Counted from the stretch's first letter, positions 7,743 through 17,602 are shown. The stretch: 34,307 nt of DNA from Deltaproteobacteria bacterium (GCA_014380135.1 JACMKN010000206.1:1-34307), one strand, 5' to 3'. Program-made: numbers and translations. Notes: generated by a model from the letters alone, not told the origin.

Positions 7743-9148
7743 AAACAAAACCGGGCGAGCCAGCCATCCTGCTGGTGGATGATGAAGAGGAGCTGTTGTT
7801 CAGCAGTCAGCTGATCCTGCGGCGGGCCGGCTTCGGCAACGTTCTGACCCAGCCCGACAGCCGGCTGGTAATGGAGATGCTGAAGGAACACAGGGTGGCG
7901 CTGGTGCTGCTGGATATGACCATGCCGTTTCTGTCAGGGTGTGAGTTGCTGAAGCAGATCAAGGCGACCCATCCGGATATCGCCGTCATCATGGTGACGG
8001 CGGTCAATGATCTGGAGACGGCTGTCAGCTGCATGCAGAACGGTGCTGAAAACTATCTGGTCAAGCCGGTGGAGCGTGACCGTCTGATTGCAACCGTGCG
8101 AACCAGCCATGAGCTGGCCAGCACACGCTTTCAGCTGGATCAGTTACGGCTGCGTCTTGCGGAAGGGACCCTGGGTAATGAAACGGCTTTCAGCAGGATC
8201 GTCACCGCTTCGCCGCGCATGCGCAATATCTTCCTCTATCTTGAATCGGTGGCGCCCTCCCGTCAGTCGGTGCTGATCACCGGTGAGACCGGCACCGGCA
8301 AGGAACTGGTCGCACGTTCCGTGCATGATCTGAGTGGTCGCGGCGGTCCTTTTATGGCAATCAACCTGGCCGGTCTGGACGACACGATGTTCAGCGATAC
8401 CCTCTTCGGACACCTGCGGGGTGCTTTTACCGGCGCCGAGCGAGGCCGCGAAGGTCTGATCCGTCAGGCGGCCGGTGGTACGCTCTTTCTGGACGAAATC
8501 GGCGATCTGGCGCCGACGTCGCAGGTCAAGCTGCTGCGGCTGCTGCAGGAGGGTGAATATCTGCCGCTGGGTTCGGACAAGGTACTGAAAAGCGATGTCC
8601 GGGTTGTGGCAGCCACCCATGCTGATCTCAAGAACCGCATGGAGAACGGCAGCTTCCGCCCCGATCTCTATTACCGGCTCTGTGCCCATCGGGTAGAACT
8701 GCCGCCGCTGCGGCAGCGACGCGAGGATATTCCGCTGCTTTTGGCCCATTTCCTTGATAAGGCCGCCGCCAGTCTCGGCAAGCCCTGCCCGGCAGTACCG
8801 CCCGAGCTCAGCCGCTATCTGATGGCCTACCGCTTTCCAGGCAATATCCGCGAGCTGGAGGCGATGGTCCATGACGCCGTGGCCCGCCACAGTGGGCGTA
8901 TCCTGCCGCTGGAACCCTTCGCCGCGGCGATTGGCCGGGATCTGGCCGCCTCGCCCGATGACAGTGCCCCGGTTAAGCGCTGTCCGGTCTGCCCATTTGG
9001 CGAGAAATTCCCGACATTGAAAGACGCCGAAAATCAGCTGATTTGCGAGGCATTGCGCCTGGCCGACAACAACCAGCGTCTGGCTGCCGCCTATCTGGGG
9101 ATCACCCGCCAGGCCCTCAATAAACGCTTGTCACGCTCGGAGCAGTAA
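7739..9148 (+). CDS. Sigma54-dependent NtrC-family response regulator
   Basis: The 469 residues are a receiver (D14-D15, phospho-site D59, K109), an AAA+ domain and a Fis-type helix-turn-helix. The AAA+ part has Walker A GETGTGKE (182-189), GAFTGA (228-233), which contacts sigma54, Walker B TLFLDE (248-253), and PGNIRELE. The HTH is the last 40 residues (AAAYLGITRQALNKRL). The activator should bind an upstream enhancer and drive sigma54 promoter opening by ATP hydrolysis. An inverted repeat and a -24/-12 element lie immediately downstream in front of the STAS-CheA operon, a likely target. Two cysteines (CPVC, 415-418) sit in the linker before the HTH. It is translationally coupled to the preceding kinase. 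Confidence 0.93.
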   Translation: MKTKPGEPAILLVDDEEELLFSSQLILRRAGFGNVLTQPDSRLVMEMLKEHRVALVLLDMTMPFLSGCELLKQIKATHPDIAVIMVTAVNDLETAVSCMQNGAENYLVKPVERDRLIATVRTSHELASTRFQLDQLRLRLAEGTLGNETAFSRIVTASPRMRNIFLYLESVAPSRQSVLITGETGTGKELVARSVHDLSGRGGPFMAINLAGLDDTMFSDTLFGHLRGAFTGAERGREGLIRQAAGGTLFLDEIGDLAPTSQVKLLRLLQEGEYLPLGSDKVLKSDVRVVAATHADLKNRMENGSFRPDLYYRLCAHRVELPPLRQRREDIPLLLAHFLDKAAASLGKPCPAVPPELSRYLMAYRFPGNIRELEAMVHDAVARHSGRILPLEPFAAAIGRDLAASPDDSAPVKRCPVCPFGEKFPTLKDAENQLICEALRLADNNQRLAAAYLGITRQALNKRLSRSEQ

Positions 9149-9175
9149 ATTCAAAAACGCCTGCACACACCCTCT

Positions 9176-9207
9176 GCGACATAAGTTGCTGCGGCAACTT
9201 ATGTCGC
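9176..9207. promoter_or_regulatory. Perfect 14-bp inverted repeat, candidate activator-binding site
   Basis: GCGACATAAGTTGC, a TGCG spacer, then GCAACTTATGTCGC form a perfect palindrome. No T tract follows, so it is not a standard terminator. It sits 27 bases after the sigma54 activator gene and about 175 bases before the expected start site of the -24/-12 promoter at 9341, a usual distance for an enhancer of an NtrC-type protein. An RNA hairpin at the end of the activator mRNA is the alternative. The rest of the 250-base gap shows no gene. Confidence 0.6.
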
Positions 9208-9340
9208 CCCTGAACAAAACAAACAATAACAGATGGTTAGTCTCAGCTGTACCGCAAGTCTGTCAATCCCCGTCGCAGCCCCTCCAAAAAATCAAAATCA
9301 TAACTGGATGAAATTACTGAACAAATACTCTTGTGCTCGT

Positions 9341-9356
9341 TGGCATGCACTCTGCT
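9341..9356 (+). promoter_or_regulatory. Candidate sigma54 (-24/-12) promoter for the STAS-CheA operon
   Basis: TGGCATGCACTCTGCT matches the sigma54 consensus TGGCACGNNNNTTGCW with the GG and GC pairs correctly 10 bases apart and two mismatches (T for C in the -24 box, C for T in the -12 box). It lies 42 bases before the first STAS gene and directly downstream of a sigma54 activator gene. Confidence 0.6.
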
Positions 9357-9398
9357 CCATGAACTGGCAAACAAAGCCGGATAAATGCGGAGGATTCC

Positions 9399-9737
9399 AT
9401 GAACAGCTACTGGAACGACAACGGCACGTATTCCGTTCAAGTGTGTGGTGACTGGACCGTCAATACGGCCGCTGAACACCTGCAGAAAATTGCCCTGCAG
9501 TCGCTCAGCATTTCCGAACGGGCAATGCATTTTATCAAAAGCAACCCTGAAGGAAGGATTGTCACCAAGATCGACCTGAATGGCATTGCCTCTATCGATG
9601 ACAGCGGCTTCAGCATTCTGGCTTTATGGATGAGGCATCTTGAGAAGCACAGATTTTATCCGGTTGTATTTCACGAGGACGCCGCCCTTGCAAGCCGGCT
9701 GAATCATGATTTTGTTTGTGGCAGTTTATTTATATGA
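9399..9737 (+). CDS. STAS-domain protein 1
   Basis: The 112-residue protein begins with a short strand region (YSVQVCGDWTV). It then has the STAS core KIDLNGIASIDDSGFSIL, in which DDSG matches the DSSG-type loop of anti-anti-sigma proteins such as SpoIIAA, where the serine can be phosphorylated. STAS proteins usually bind a kinase or partner protein rather than act as enzymes. GGAGG precedes the ATG. It is first in the chemosensory operon, 8 bases before a second STAS gene and about 360 bases before cheA. This suggests a partner-switching or scaffold role in the CheA pathway, which is inference. Confidence 0.75.
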   Translation: MNSYWNDNGTYSVQVCGDWTVNTAAEHLQKIALQSLSISERAMHFIKSNPEGRIVTKIDLNGIASIDDSGFSILALWMRHLEKHRFYPVVFHEDAALASRLNHDFVCGSLFI

Positions 9738-9744
9738 GGTTGAA

Positions 9745-10083
9745 ATGATTAGTGAAACTGTTGAAACAACAACTATTCGGCTGGATGGCGACTGGTCCAT
9801 GAGTGGCGTCGCTGAAAAGTTTCCGGTGTTGGAGAAGTGCTTAAGGCATCTTTTGGACTCTGAAGCCTCCGGCGAACGGCAAAAAAGTCCTTCGGTCGGC
9901 ATCCCGGAAATTGACCTGGCGGGAGTCACCGACTTTGATGCCTGCGGCTGCCAGCTTCTGGCCCTGTTTGTCCGCAGCCTGAGACAGAACGGCAGCAGCC
10001 CGTTGCTGCTCAACATGTCTGAAGCTTTCATATCCAGGGTTCATTCTTTAGGGTTTGGGCGCGAATTGAATCTACCACTTTGA
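9745..10083 (+). CDS. STAS-domain protein 2
   Basis: The ORF track starts at 9706, but the better start is the ATG at 9745 (MISETVETT) with GAGG five bases before it; this removes overlap with the first STAS gene and gives 112 residues, the same length. The core EIDLAGVTDFDACGCQLLALF aligns with the first protein, but the DSSG-like loop is replaced by DACG, so the phosphorylatable serine is missing. This looks like a duplicated pair in which one copy cannot be regulated in the classic way. CheA follows after 18 bases. Confidence 0.72.
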   Translation: MISETVETTTIRLDGDWSMSGVAEKFPVLEKCLRHLLDSEASGERQKSPSVGIPEIDLAGVTDFDACGCQLLALFVRSLRQNGSSPLLLNMSEAFISRVHSLGFGRELNLPL

Positions 10084-10101
10084 TGAGCCAAGGAAATCAG
10101 C

Positions 10102-12204
10102 ATGACCAACTCCGGACAGAATAACAACAGCATAGATCTCAACCAGTTCAATCAGGTCTTTTTTGAGGAATGTGCCGAGCACCTGGCCGGGATGGAGCAG
10201 ATTCTGGTATCGCTGGCCGATGCCGGACCGGATGAAGAGCAGCTCAATGCCATTTTCAGGGCGGCGCATTCGATCAAGGGGGGCGCCGGCATCTTCGGCT
10301 TCCAGGATATGACCGTCGTGACCCATGTACTGGAATCGCTGCTCGACCGTATGCGCAATCACGAGATTCCCTTCAGCACGGCCATGGTAGATCTGTTTCT
10401 GGAAGCCGGCGATGTGATCTCCATGCAGCTGGCCGGGCACCGTGACGGAGCGGAAGTACACCAGGATGCCATTGACCTGATCCGTTGCAAGCTGCAGCAG
10501 GTCATCGATTCGGGCGCTGTCGCCGCTTCCATCGCAGCCGTCGATTCTGAGCGCGCCTCTTCTGATGAGGCGGTCACATGCCTGGATTCCAACGATTCAG
10601 TTGCGGCCTGTTACCGCTACGAACTGGAATTCACCCCGGATCCGGATATCTTCAAGCGTGGTATCCGCCTGGAAAGCCTGTTTGCCGAACTGGAAGAACT
10701 GGGCAAGCTGACCGTGACCGCCGAACTGCAATCCCCGGCTGATTTCAGTACTCTTGATCCGGAAATCTGCAGTAGCTGCTGGCATCTTTCGCTGGAGACA
10801 ACCGCCAGCGAAGCGGATATCCGGGATGTCTTTGAATTCGTGGCGGATGTGGATCAGCTGAAGCTGCTTCAAGTTGCAAATCACCCTGCCGCCGTGGCGA
10901 ATGTGCCGGAAAGCAATCGACTGGATCTGCCCTGTGAAACGGATGGGGACGCTGTTGAAACGGCCGTCGGCAGAAGAATCTATGACAAAAACGAACTGGC
11001 TCCGGGCGCATACGGCCGACGCACAGTTGAAGCTGACTCTTCGATCCGCGTCGGCGTCACCAAGGTTGACCAGCTGATCAATCAGGTCGGGGAGCTGGTG
11101 ATTACCCAGCTGATGCTGGCCCAGACGGCCGCCGGTCTCGACCCGGTACTGCATGAGGGCCTTCACCGCAGCCTGCTGCAGCTGGAGCGCAACACCCGTG
11201 ATCTGCAGCAGAGCGTCATGTCGATCCGGCTGGTTCCGATCAGCATCGTTTTCAGCCGTTTCCCTCGCATGGTGCGTGAGTTGGCCTCAAAGCTCGGTAA
11301 ACAGGTGGAATTGAAAATGGTGGGCGACTCCACCGAACTGGACAAGGGGCTGATCGAGAAAATCAGCGATCCGCTGACACACCTGGTCCGCAACTGCATG
11401 GATCACGCTCTGGAGAAACCCGCGGTACGGGTTGCCGCCGGAAAAGAGCCGGGCGGAACGATCACGCTGCGCGCCTCTCAGACCGGCGGCCGGATTGTTA
11501 TCGACGTAATCGATGACGGAGCCGGGCTAAATCGCGAAAAGATTCTGGACAAGGCGGCCGAACGCGGTATTCCGGCCTGTGAGTCAATGAGTGATGAGGA
11601 GGTCTGGCAGCTGATATTCGCACCGGGCTTTTCCACGGCCGAGGCCGTCACGGATATCTCCGGCCGCGGAGTGGGCATGGATGTCGTGCTGCAAAATGTG
11701 CAGTCGCTGAGCGGCAAGGTCAGCATCGTCTCCGAACCGGGTCAGGGTACGCGGGTTACGATCAGTCTGCCGCTGACACTGGCCATTTTGGACGGGCTTT
11801 CGGTGGCGGTCGGCGACGAGAAGTTCATTATTCCGCTCAGCTCGATCATTGAGTCACTACAGCCGTCAACCGGGAGCCTGAAGAGCGTCAACGGCAAAAA
11901 AGTCGTGCATGTGCGCGGCGATTACATCCCGGTCATTCCGCTGTATGAGCTGTTCAATCTGCCGGCGCTTGTGACGGAACCGGAAAAGGGGATCCTGATC
12001 CTGATCGATGTGGACGGTGAAAAGGCGGCTCTTCTGGTGGACGCTCTGCTGGATGAGCATCAGGTTGTCATCAAGAGCATCGAAACAAATTACCGCAAGG
12101 TGGATGGCACCGCCGGCGCGACCATTCTGGGAGACGGGCGGGTAGCCCTGATTCTGGATGTCAATTCACTACTGCAGATGCAAAAAAAGAAGCTGTCACT
12201 TTAA
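10102..12204 (+). CDS. cheA: Chemotaxis histidine kinase CheA
   Basis: The 700-residue protein has the expected order. The P1 Hpt domain carries phospho-accepting H56 in AAHSIKGG. A divergent middle region (about 165-265) may replace P2. P3 dimerisation starts near residue 314 ([17 protein letters not shown]). The P4 ATPase has an N-box [13 protein letters not shown] near 430 and G-boxes DDGAGL and GRGVGMDVV. The P5 CheW-like domain occupies the last 145 residues. It should phosphorylate CheY- and CheB-type receivers under receptor control at the membrane array. The start is ATG with AAGGA upstream. Its neighbours supply CheW, receptor, CheR, CheD and CheB. It is the only CheA in the window, against five single-domain receivers. 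Confidence 0.97.
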   Translation: MTNSGQNNNSIDLNQFNQVFFEECAEHLAGMEQILVSLADAGPDEEQLNAIFRAAHSIKGGAGIFGFQDMTVVTHVLESLLDRMRNHEIPFSTAMVDLFLEAGDVISMQLAGHRDGAEVHQDAIDLIRCKLQQVIDSGAVAASIAAVDSERASSDEAVTCLDSNDSVAACYRYELEFTPDPDIFKRGIRLESLFAELEELGKLTVTAELQSPADFSTLDPEICSSCWHLSLETTASEADIRDVFEFVADVDQLKLLQVANHPAAVANVPESNRLDLPCETDGDAVETAVGRRIYDKNELAPGAYGRRTVEADSSIRVGVTKVDQLINQVGELVITQLMLAQTAAGLDPVLHEGLHRSLLQLERNTRDLQQSVMSIRLVPISIVFSRFPRMVRELASKLGKQVELKMVGDSTELDKGLIEKISDPLTHLVRNCMDHALEKPAVRVAAGKEPGGTITLRASQTGGRIVIDVIDDGAGLNREKILDKAAERGIPACESMSDEEVWQLIFAPGFSTAEAVTDISGRGVGMDVVLQNVQSLSGKVSIVSEPGQGTRVTISLPLTLAILDGLSVAVGDEKFIIPLSSIIESLQPSTGSLKSVNGKKVVHVRGDYIPVIPLYELFNLPALVTEPEKGILILIDVDGEKAALLVDALLDEHQVVIKSIETNYRKVDGTAGATILGDGRVALILDVNSLLQMQKKKLSL

Positions 12205-12236
12205 TAAATCTGACTGGAATGGAGGTAGTTCAAATT

Positions 12237-12728
12237 ATGCAGACAGGTCAGGGACTTACTGACAGAAACGGGACCAGCACCCCCGCCGAGTACCTTACCT
12301 TCACGCTGGGTAAGGAAGAATACGGGATCGATATCCTCAAGGTTCAGGAAATTCGCGGCTATGACGTGGTTACTCACATTGCCAACGCTCCGGAGTTCAT
12401 CAAGGGAGTCGTAAACCTGCGGGGCGTGATCGTGCCGATCGTCGATATGCGGATCAAGTTCAAGGTCGGTGTGCCGACCTACAACGAATTCACCGTGGTG
12501 ATCATCATGAATGTGCTGGGGAGAGTGATCGGGATGGTGGTTGACGGCGTCTCGGACGTGGTGGCGCTGGGACCGGAACAGATCAAACCGGCCCCCGAAA
12601 TGGGCACTGCACTGGATACCGGCTACATCACCGGTCTCGGCACCCTGAACGATCAGATGCTGATCCTGGTTGATATCGAAAAGTTGATGAGCAGTGAAGA
12701 GATGCAGGTCATGGATCAGGCAAACTAA
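12237..12728 (+). CDS. cheW: CheW coupling protein
   Basis: The ORF track starts at 12219, but that ATG lies at the SD itself. GGAGGT at 12221-12226 fits the ATG at 12237 ([10 protein letters not shown]), giving 163 residues. The CheW fold is seen in [19 protein letters not shown], the [15 protein letters not shown] signature and [23 protein letters not shown]. CheW links the MCP hairpin tip to CheA P5 in the receptor array. The gene lies between cheA and an MCP gene, so it probably serves that receptor. Confidence 0.96.
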   Translation: MQTGQGLTDRNGTSTPAEYLTFTLGKEEYGIDILKVQEIRGYDVVTHIANAPEFIKGVVNLRGVIVPIVDMRIKFKVGVPTYNEFTVVIIMNVLGRVIGMVVDGVSDVVALGPEQIKPAPEMGTALDTGYITGLGTLNDQMLILVDIEKLMSSEEMQVMDQAN

Positions 12729-12763
12729 TTTAATTTATTACTCATAGAGAGGCGGTAATTTAC

Positions 12764-14503
12764 ATGAAAATCAAGAGCTTTAAAAACTGGAAGATACTTT
12801 CGAAGATTCTCAGCATTTCAATCACCACCATCGTACTGCTGATTCTGGGGGTTCTGTTCTACGTCCTGCCCTACATGGAAAAGCAGCTGCTGAACGAGAA
12901 AATCGCGGCCACCAAGGGTGTCGTTGAAACGGCTTCATCGCTGATCGAAAGCCATCTTCAGGATGCCAAGGACGGGAAGATAACCGTCGAGGAGGCCAAG
13001 GTCCGGGCACTGGAAAACATCAAGGATCTGCGCTACCACGGCAATGAGTATTTCTGGGTCAACGACCTTGAGCCAAAGATGCTGATGCATGGTGTCAAGC
13101 CGGAATTGAACGGAAAAAACGTCGCTGATATCAAGGATCCCCACGGCAAGCAGATTTTCGTAGAATTTGCCAAGGTGGCCAGGGAAAAGGAAGCCGGAAT
13201 CGTCGAATATCAGTGGGCCAAGCCGGGCGCTACACAACCGGTCGATAAAATTTCCTATGTAAAGCTGATCAAGGGTTGGGATTGGGCAGTTGGCAGCGGC
13301 ATCTACGTTGACGATGTCAAGGCGCAAGTGGCAAAGATGCGGCTGCAGATTCTTGGTGGAACCCTGCTGCTGGCGCTGGTGATCTTCGCCTTCGCCTGGC
13401 TGGTTGCCCGCCGGATCAAAGAAGCTCTCGACAAGGCTATCAGTGTATCGGAGCAGATCGCGGCCGGTGACCTGACCGTCAAGATTGAGATCGACAGCCA
13501 GGACGAGACCGGCCAGCTTCTTTCTTCGCTGAAAGAGATGAATGAAGGGTTGGCCCGGATTGTGGGCGAGGTGCGCAGCGGCGCCGATTCCATCGCCACC
13601 GCCACCGAACAGATCTCGGCCGGCAATGCCGATCTTTCCCAACGCACCGAAGAGCAGGCCTCGGCCCTGGAGGAAACCGCCTCCAGCATGGAAGAGCTGA
13701 CCTCCACCGTCAAGCAGAACGCCGACAACGCCCAGCAGGCCAATCAGCTGGCGATCAGCGCCAGCGGCGTGGCGGTCAAGGGGGGCGATGTGATCAACAA
13801 GGTGGTCCGCACGATGGAGTCCATCACCGACAGCTCCCGCAAGATCTCGGATATCATCGGCGTCATCGACGGCATCGCCTTCCAGACCAACATCCTGGCG
13901 CTGAACGCGGCAGTCGAGGCGGCCCGGGCCGGCGAACAGGGCCGCGGTTTTGCCGTTGTGGCGGCCGAGGTGCGAAGTCTTGCCCAGCGCAGCGCCGCTG
14001 CCGCCAAGGAGATCAAGTCGCTGATCGAGGATTCGGTCGGCAAGGTGCAGGACGGCAGCAAACTGGTGGAGGAGGCTGGCCACACGACCCAGGAGATCGT
14101 TACCAGCATCAAGCGGGTGACTGACATCATGGCCGAGATCTCGGCTGCCTCGCTGGAGCAGTCCAGCGGCATCGAGCAGGTCAACACCGCCATCACCCAG
14201 ATGGATGACGTGACCCAGCAGAATGCAGCGCTGGTGGAACAGGCTGCCGCGGCCGCCGAGTCGCTGGAGGAGCAGGCGCAGCAAATGGTGCAGGTCGTGA
14301 CCCGCTTCAAGCTGGAAGAGTCCGCTCAGCCACAAAAAAACGTGTCGGTAGGGAATGCCCGCAAGATTCAGCCGCTGCATCCCGAAATAACTTCAAACAA
14401 GTTCGGCCGGCCGGGCGCACCGAAAAGCCAGAAAAAAGCTGGTTCGCTCAAATTGTCCGCGCCGAAAACGGCAGATGCCGATGATGACTGGAAGGAATTC
14501 TGA
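12764..14503 (+). CDS. Methyl-accepting chemotaxis protein, sCache_2 sensor, with CheR-tether tail
   Basis: The 579 residues run as TM1 (about 14-36), a periplasmic single Cache domain ([30 protein letters not shown]), TM2 (about 194-213), HAMP (about 214-268) and a long cytoplasmic coiled coil. The hairpin tip ([24 protein letters not shown]) is highly conserved and looks like the 36-heptad enteric class. The chain ends DDDWKEF; the final W-K-E-F matches the NWETF-type pentapeptide that tethers CheR and CheB. sCache_2 domains often bind small organic acids, but the ligand here is unknown. An AGAGAGGCGG-type SD precedes the ATG. The encoded cheR, cheD and cheB immediately follow, so this is likely the main receptor of the cluster. 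Confidence 0.95.
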   Translation: MKIKSFKNWKILSKILSISITTIVLLILGVLFYVLPYMEKQLLNEKIAATKGVVETASSLIESHLQDAKDGKITVEEAKVRALENIKDLRYHGNEYFWVNDLEPKMLMHGVKPELNGKNVADIKDPHGKQIFVEFAKVAREKEAGIVEYQWAKPGATQPVDKISYVKLIKGWDWAVGSGIYVDDVKAQVAKMRLQILGGTLLLALVIFAFAWLVARRIKEALDKAISVSEQIAAGDLTVKIEIDSQDETGQLLSSLKEMNEGLARIVGEVRSGADSIATATEQISAGNADLSQRTEEQASALEETASSMEELTSTVKQNADNAQQANQLAISASGVAVKGGDVINKVVRTMESITDSSRKISDIIGVIDGIAFQTNILALNAAVEAARAGEQGRGFAVVAAEVRSLAQRSAAAAKEIKSLIEDSVGKVQDGSKLVEEAGHTTQEIVTSIKRVTDIMAEISAASLEQSSGIEQVNTAITQMDDVTQQNAALVEQAAAAAESLEEQAQQMVQVVTRFKLEESAQPQKNVSVGNARKIQPLHPEITSNKFGRPGAPKSQKKAGSLKLSAPKTADADDDWKEF

Positions 14504-14553
14504 TGAGATGCGAGCGGGGGCGAACCCTGATGGTCGCCCGTCGGGAACTGTGA

Positions 14554-15426
14554 ATGCCGGCTGCAATCGATAATATAAAACCGGCCTTCGGAATGTCGGC
14601 TGGTGAAAGGGATCTATATGCATTCCCTTTCACCAGCGAGGACTTCCACCATATCCGCAGCCTGATTTACCGGGTGGCCGGTATTTCCCTGGCCCCCTCC
14701 AAGAAGGACCTTGTCTACAGCCGTCTGGCCCGCCGCCTCAGGACCAGGCAGATCGAATCATTCAGCGCATACATCCGGCTTCTGGAAAGCGGCGACCTGC
14801 AGGAGCGCGAAGAGTTCGTCAACGCCCTCACAACCAACATGACCTCCTTTTTCAGGGAGGCACATCACTTTCCGATCCTTTCCAAACATCTCGGCAGCAT
14901 CTCTAAATCAAATCCGGTCCGGATCTGGACCTGTGCCTCATCCAGCGGTGAGGAACCCTATTCCATCGCCATGACGGTGGTGGAACACTACAAAAATTTC
15001 AACGCCCCGGTCAGTATCCTGGCCACGGACATCGACACCCATGTGTTGGAGAAGGCCCGGCGCGGTGTCTATCCGCTCGATCAACTGCAGAAAATCTCTC
15101 CCGAACAGCTCAAACGCTTTTTCCTGAAGGGTGACGGAATAAATGCCGGTTTTGCCAAAGTCCGCCCTGAACTGCAGCAGATGATCACCTTCAAACGCTT
15201 CAACCTGCTGGACGAACAGTGGGGGCAGCGCGAAAAATTTGATGTAATATTCTGTCGCAATGTGATGATCTATTTCGACAAGGATACCCAATATGCTATC
15301 CTGAAAAAAATGCAGCCCTGCCTGCAGCCCCACGGGCTCTTCTTTGCCGGTCATTCGGAAAGTTTTCATCACGCTGCCGACCTGTTCAGGGTCTGCGGCA
15401 AAACTGTCTATTCGCCGAAGGCCTGA
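14554..15426 (+). CDS. cheR: Chemotaxis protein methyltransferase CheR
   Basis: The 290-residue protein has the CheR N-terminal helical domain ([16 protein letters not shown]). Its SAM-binding domain contains [16 protein letters not shown] (from about residue 126), [17 protein letters not shown] and [14 protein letters not shown]. It methylates glutamates on the MCP helices, using SAM. The upstream receptor ends in a pentapeptide tether, consistent with docking by the CheR beta-subdomain. The start is uncertain: ATG at 14554 has a weak SD, and ATGs at 14593 and 14618 are in frame and still leave the whole domain. A perfect inverted repeat overlaps the last two possible starts. Confidence 0.94.
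   Translation: MPAAIDNIKPAFGMSAGERDLYAFPFTSEDFHHIRSLIYRVAGISLAPSKKDLVYSRLARRLRTRQIESFSAYIRLLESGDLQEREEFVNALTTNMTSFFREAHHFPILSKHLGSISKSNPVRIWTCASSSGEEPYSIAMTVVEHYKNFNAPVSILATDIDTHVLEKARRGVYPLDQLQKISPEQLKRFFLKGDGINAGFAKVRPELQQMITFKRFNLLDEQWGQREKFDVIFCRNVMIYFDKDTQYAILKKMQPCLQPHGLFFAGHSESFHHAADLFRVCGKTVYSPKA
14599..14637. repeat. Perfect 14-bp inverted repeat in the 5' end of cheR
   Basis: GCTGGTGAAAGGGA and TCCCTTTCACCAGC are exact reverse complements with an 11-base spacer. They lie in the poorly conserved 5' end of cheR, before the conserved domain. The RNA would form a strong hairpin that includes the in-frame ATG at 14618. No T tract follows. It may affect cheR translation or mRNA stability. 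Confidence 0.6.
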
Positions 15427-15431
15427 CGCAT

Positions 15432-15992
15432 ATGCACAGAGGTCGATATTTTTCCACCAGCAGTTATTATGACCGGATCTTTGCCGCAAAAGCCGTAAAA
15501 ATACTTCCCGGCCAGTACCATGCAACCGGAGATGGTACGGTCATCACGACCGTGCTGGGGTCGTGCGTATCGGTTTGTCTTTACGATGCCGTCAACGGTG
15601 TGGGCGGTATGAATCATTACATGCTGCCGAGCGATGCGGGTGCGCTTCGCAATTACGGAAACGGCTCCGCCCGCTATGGAAACCATGCCATGAACCTGCT
15701 GCTTGAACATGTTCTTCAGCTGGGAGGTAAACGTGCCAATCTGGAGGCAAAGGTTTTCGGCGCCGGCAGAGTCATGGAGGGCATGAGCGATGTCGGCAGG
15801 CAGAATGCAAGTTTTGCGCTGCGCTACCTGAAGGAGCAGAAGATACGGGTCGTCGCGGTCGATGTGGGTGACACTTTTCCGAGGAAAATTTGTTTTTCGC
15901 CGGTCTCCGGGCAGGTGTTTGTCAAACGGATTCAGCCGCAGCCCCTTTCTCCCGAACTTTTTGCACCATTGTATGTAAAGACAGCCGGGTGA
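15432..15992 (+). CDS. cheD: Chemoreceptor glutamine deamidase CheD
   Basis: The 186-residue protein has the CheD catalytic arrangement: T39 or T40, then C45 in LGSCVSVCL and H62 in GGMNHYMLP. This Cys-His-Thr set deamidates glutamines on MCPs, and in other bacteria CheD also works with CheC/CheX phosphatases. The start ATG lies 5 bases after cheR and the stop lies 4 bases before cheB, so the three are cotranscribed. A CheX-type phosphatase is encoded about 10 kb upstream on the other strand and might be a partner (inference). Confidence 0.95.
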   Translation: MHRGRYFSTSSYYDRIFAAKAVKILPGQYHATGDGTVITTVLGSCVSVCLYDAVNGVGGMNHYMLPSDAGALRNYGNGSARYGNHAMNLLLEHVLQLGGKRANLEAKVFGAGRVMEGMSDVGRQNASFALRYLKEQKIRVVAVDVGDTFPRKICFSPVSGQVFVKRIQPQPLSPELFAPLYVKTAG

Positions 15993-15996
15993 CGAT

Positions 15997-17088
15997 ATGT
16001 CCATCAAAGTTCTGATCATAGATGATTCCGCCCTGATCCGCTCCATACTGAGCGAAATAATCAACCGACAGCCGGATATGGAGGTGGTGGGAACCGCACC
16101 CGACCCGCTGGTGGCCCGCGAGAAGATCAAGGCGCTCAACCCGGATGTGCTGACCCTGGACGTGGAAATGCCGAAAATGGATGGCCTGGCGTTTCTGGAG
16201 CGGCTGATGCGGCTGCGCCCGATGCCGGTGGTGATGGTGTCGTCCCTGACCGAAAAGAGTTCCTCGATTACGCTGCATGCCCTGGAGTTGGGCGCCTTCG
16301 ATTTTGTCACCAAACCCAAACTCGACATCCGCAACGGCCTGCAGGAGTATGCCGAGGAGCTGACCGACAAAATCAGAGGGGCCGCCAAAGCGCGCCTGCG
16401 ACGTCCGGTATCAATGGGTGCTGCGCATGTTTCGGTTGAACAAAAAAACTCGGCCGACGTCGTGCTGGCTGCCGAGCACCACAAATTTTCCACAACCGAA
16501 AAGGTCATACTGCTGGGCGCTTCCACCGGCGGCACCGAGGCGCTCAAAACAGTTCTGGTTGATATGCCCCCCGATTGTCCCGGAATTCTGATTACCCAGC
16601 ATATGCCGGAAGCCTTCACCAAGACCTTTGCAAAGCGCTTGGACGGCCTCTGCAGGATAGCGGTAAAAGAGGCTGAACATGGTGAACGGGTATTGCCGGG
16701 GCATGCCTACCTGGCCCCCGGCAATCGTCACCTGCTTTTGAAAAGAAGCGGCGCCAATTATGTCACCGAACTTTCCGATGGACCGACAGTCAGCCGCCAC
16801 CGGCCATCGGTGGATGTGCTGTTCCGCTCGGCCGCCAATTGTGCCGGTAAAAACGCGATTGGAATCATCATGACCGGCATGGGGGATGACGGCGCAGCCG
16901 GCATGCTGGAGATGCATCAGGCCGGGGCATACACGCTGGCCCAGGACGAGGAAAGCTGTGTTGTGTTCGGTATGCCAAAAGAGGCGATTGCCAGAGGTGG
17001 CGTTGATGAGGTGGTGCCACTGCAGGATCTGTCCAGACGCCTGTCCGCCTGGTTGTCATCCCAGGGGAAACGCGGCTTCAGGGTGTGA
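15997..17088 (+). CDS. cheB: Chemotaxis methylesterase CheB
   Basis: The 363-residue protein has a receiver (D9-D10, phospho-site D55 in [14 protein letters not shown]107), a linker and the methylesterase domain. The catalytic residues are S176 (GASTGG), H202 (TQHMPEAFT) and D298 (MTGMGDDGA). CheA-dependent phosphorylation of the receiver activates removal of methyl groups from MCPs. It follows cheD by 4 bases. Its length and layout are normal, which contrasts with the second CheB in this window that lacks a receiver. Confidence 0.97.
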   Translation: MSIKVLIIDDSALIRSILSEIINRQPDMEVVGTAPDPLVAREKIKALNPDVLTLDVEMPKMDGLAFLERLMRLRPMPVVMVSSLTEKSSSITLHALELGAFDFVTKPKLDIRNGLQEYAEELTDKIRGAAKARLRRPVSMGAAHVSVEQKNSADVVLAAEHHKFSTTEKVILLGASTGGTEALKTVLVDMPPDCPGILITQHMPEAFTKTFAKRLDGLCRIAVKEAEHGERVLPGHAYLAPGNRHLLLKRSGANYVTELSDGPTVSRHRPSVDVLFRSAANCAGKNAIGIIMTGMGDDGAAGMLEMHQAGAYTLAQDEESCVVFGMPKEAIARGGVDEVVPLQDLSRRLSAWLSSQGKRGFRV

Positions 17089-17124
17089 TGTGTTGCAGAT
17101 GACAGACGAATAAAGAGGGAAATT

Positions 17125-17523
17125 ATGGATGCCAAGGTGATGCTGGTCGATGACGATGAGATGATCAGGGAGTCGGTTGAAATGTTCTTTCAGTCAGTGG
17201 GAGTAAAGATCCTGACTGCATCCGGGTGCGATGAATGTATCGACCATCTGGAGGAGGGCTTTCGGGGGGTGATCCTGATGGATGTCATGATGCCTGAAGT
17301 AAATGGCTGGGATACGATCCGCAAGATTGTGGAGAACGATCTCTACGATGGCAACATTATTGTCATGCTCACCGCTCTGGATGCGCCCGACAATAAAATG
17401 GATGGTATTCAGGAGTATGTCACCGACTATCTGACCAAACCGTTTAATCCGGATGAGCTGATGGAAATCCTCCAGTATTATTTCAGCCTTCTGAAGGTAG
17501 CGTACCCTGACAAAACTCATTAG
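17125..17523 (+). CDS. Single-domain response regulator (receiver paralogue A)
   Basis: The 132-residue receiver has D9-D10-D11, phospho-site D53 (ILMDVMMPEVNGW) and a lysine in TKPF. It is closely similar along its full length to the receiver at 22427, sharing FRGVILMDVMMP, GNIIVMLTALxAP and QEYVTDYxTKPF, so the two arose by duplication. Both follow or precede a cheB. There is no output domain; it likely acts as a phosphate sink or by binding a partner. The start ATG has AGAGGGA upstream. Confidence 0.9.
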   Translation: MDAKVMLVDDDEMIRESVEMFFQSVGVKILTASGCDECIDHLEEGFRGVILMDVMMPEVNGWDTIRKIVENDLYDGNIIVMLTALDAPDNKMDGIQEYVTDYLTKPFNPDELMEILQYYFSLLKVAYPDKTH

Positions 17524-17602
17524 GCGACTGTGGATTTTGTTTTTACTCCAATGTAACCAGACACAAAATCTGTCTAATTATTGAAATGATACCGGGGACC
17601 AC

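Noticed and set aside
9233-9451. 72-residue ORF in the gap before the STAS genes
   Set aside because: It has no SD, no recognisable sequence, and overlaps the candidate sigma54 promoter and the STAS gene in another frame.
12935-14380. 481-residue minus-strand ORF opposite the MCP gene
   Set aside because: It is the complement of a highly conserved MCP coding sequence, rich in leucine, glycine and histidine, with no motif of its own.
17536-17574. Weak paired segments (GATTTTGT/ACAAAATC and AGACA/TGTCT) before the soluble MCP-like gene
   Set aside because: The stems are short, overlapping and without a T tract, so no terminator can be claimed.
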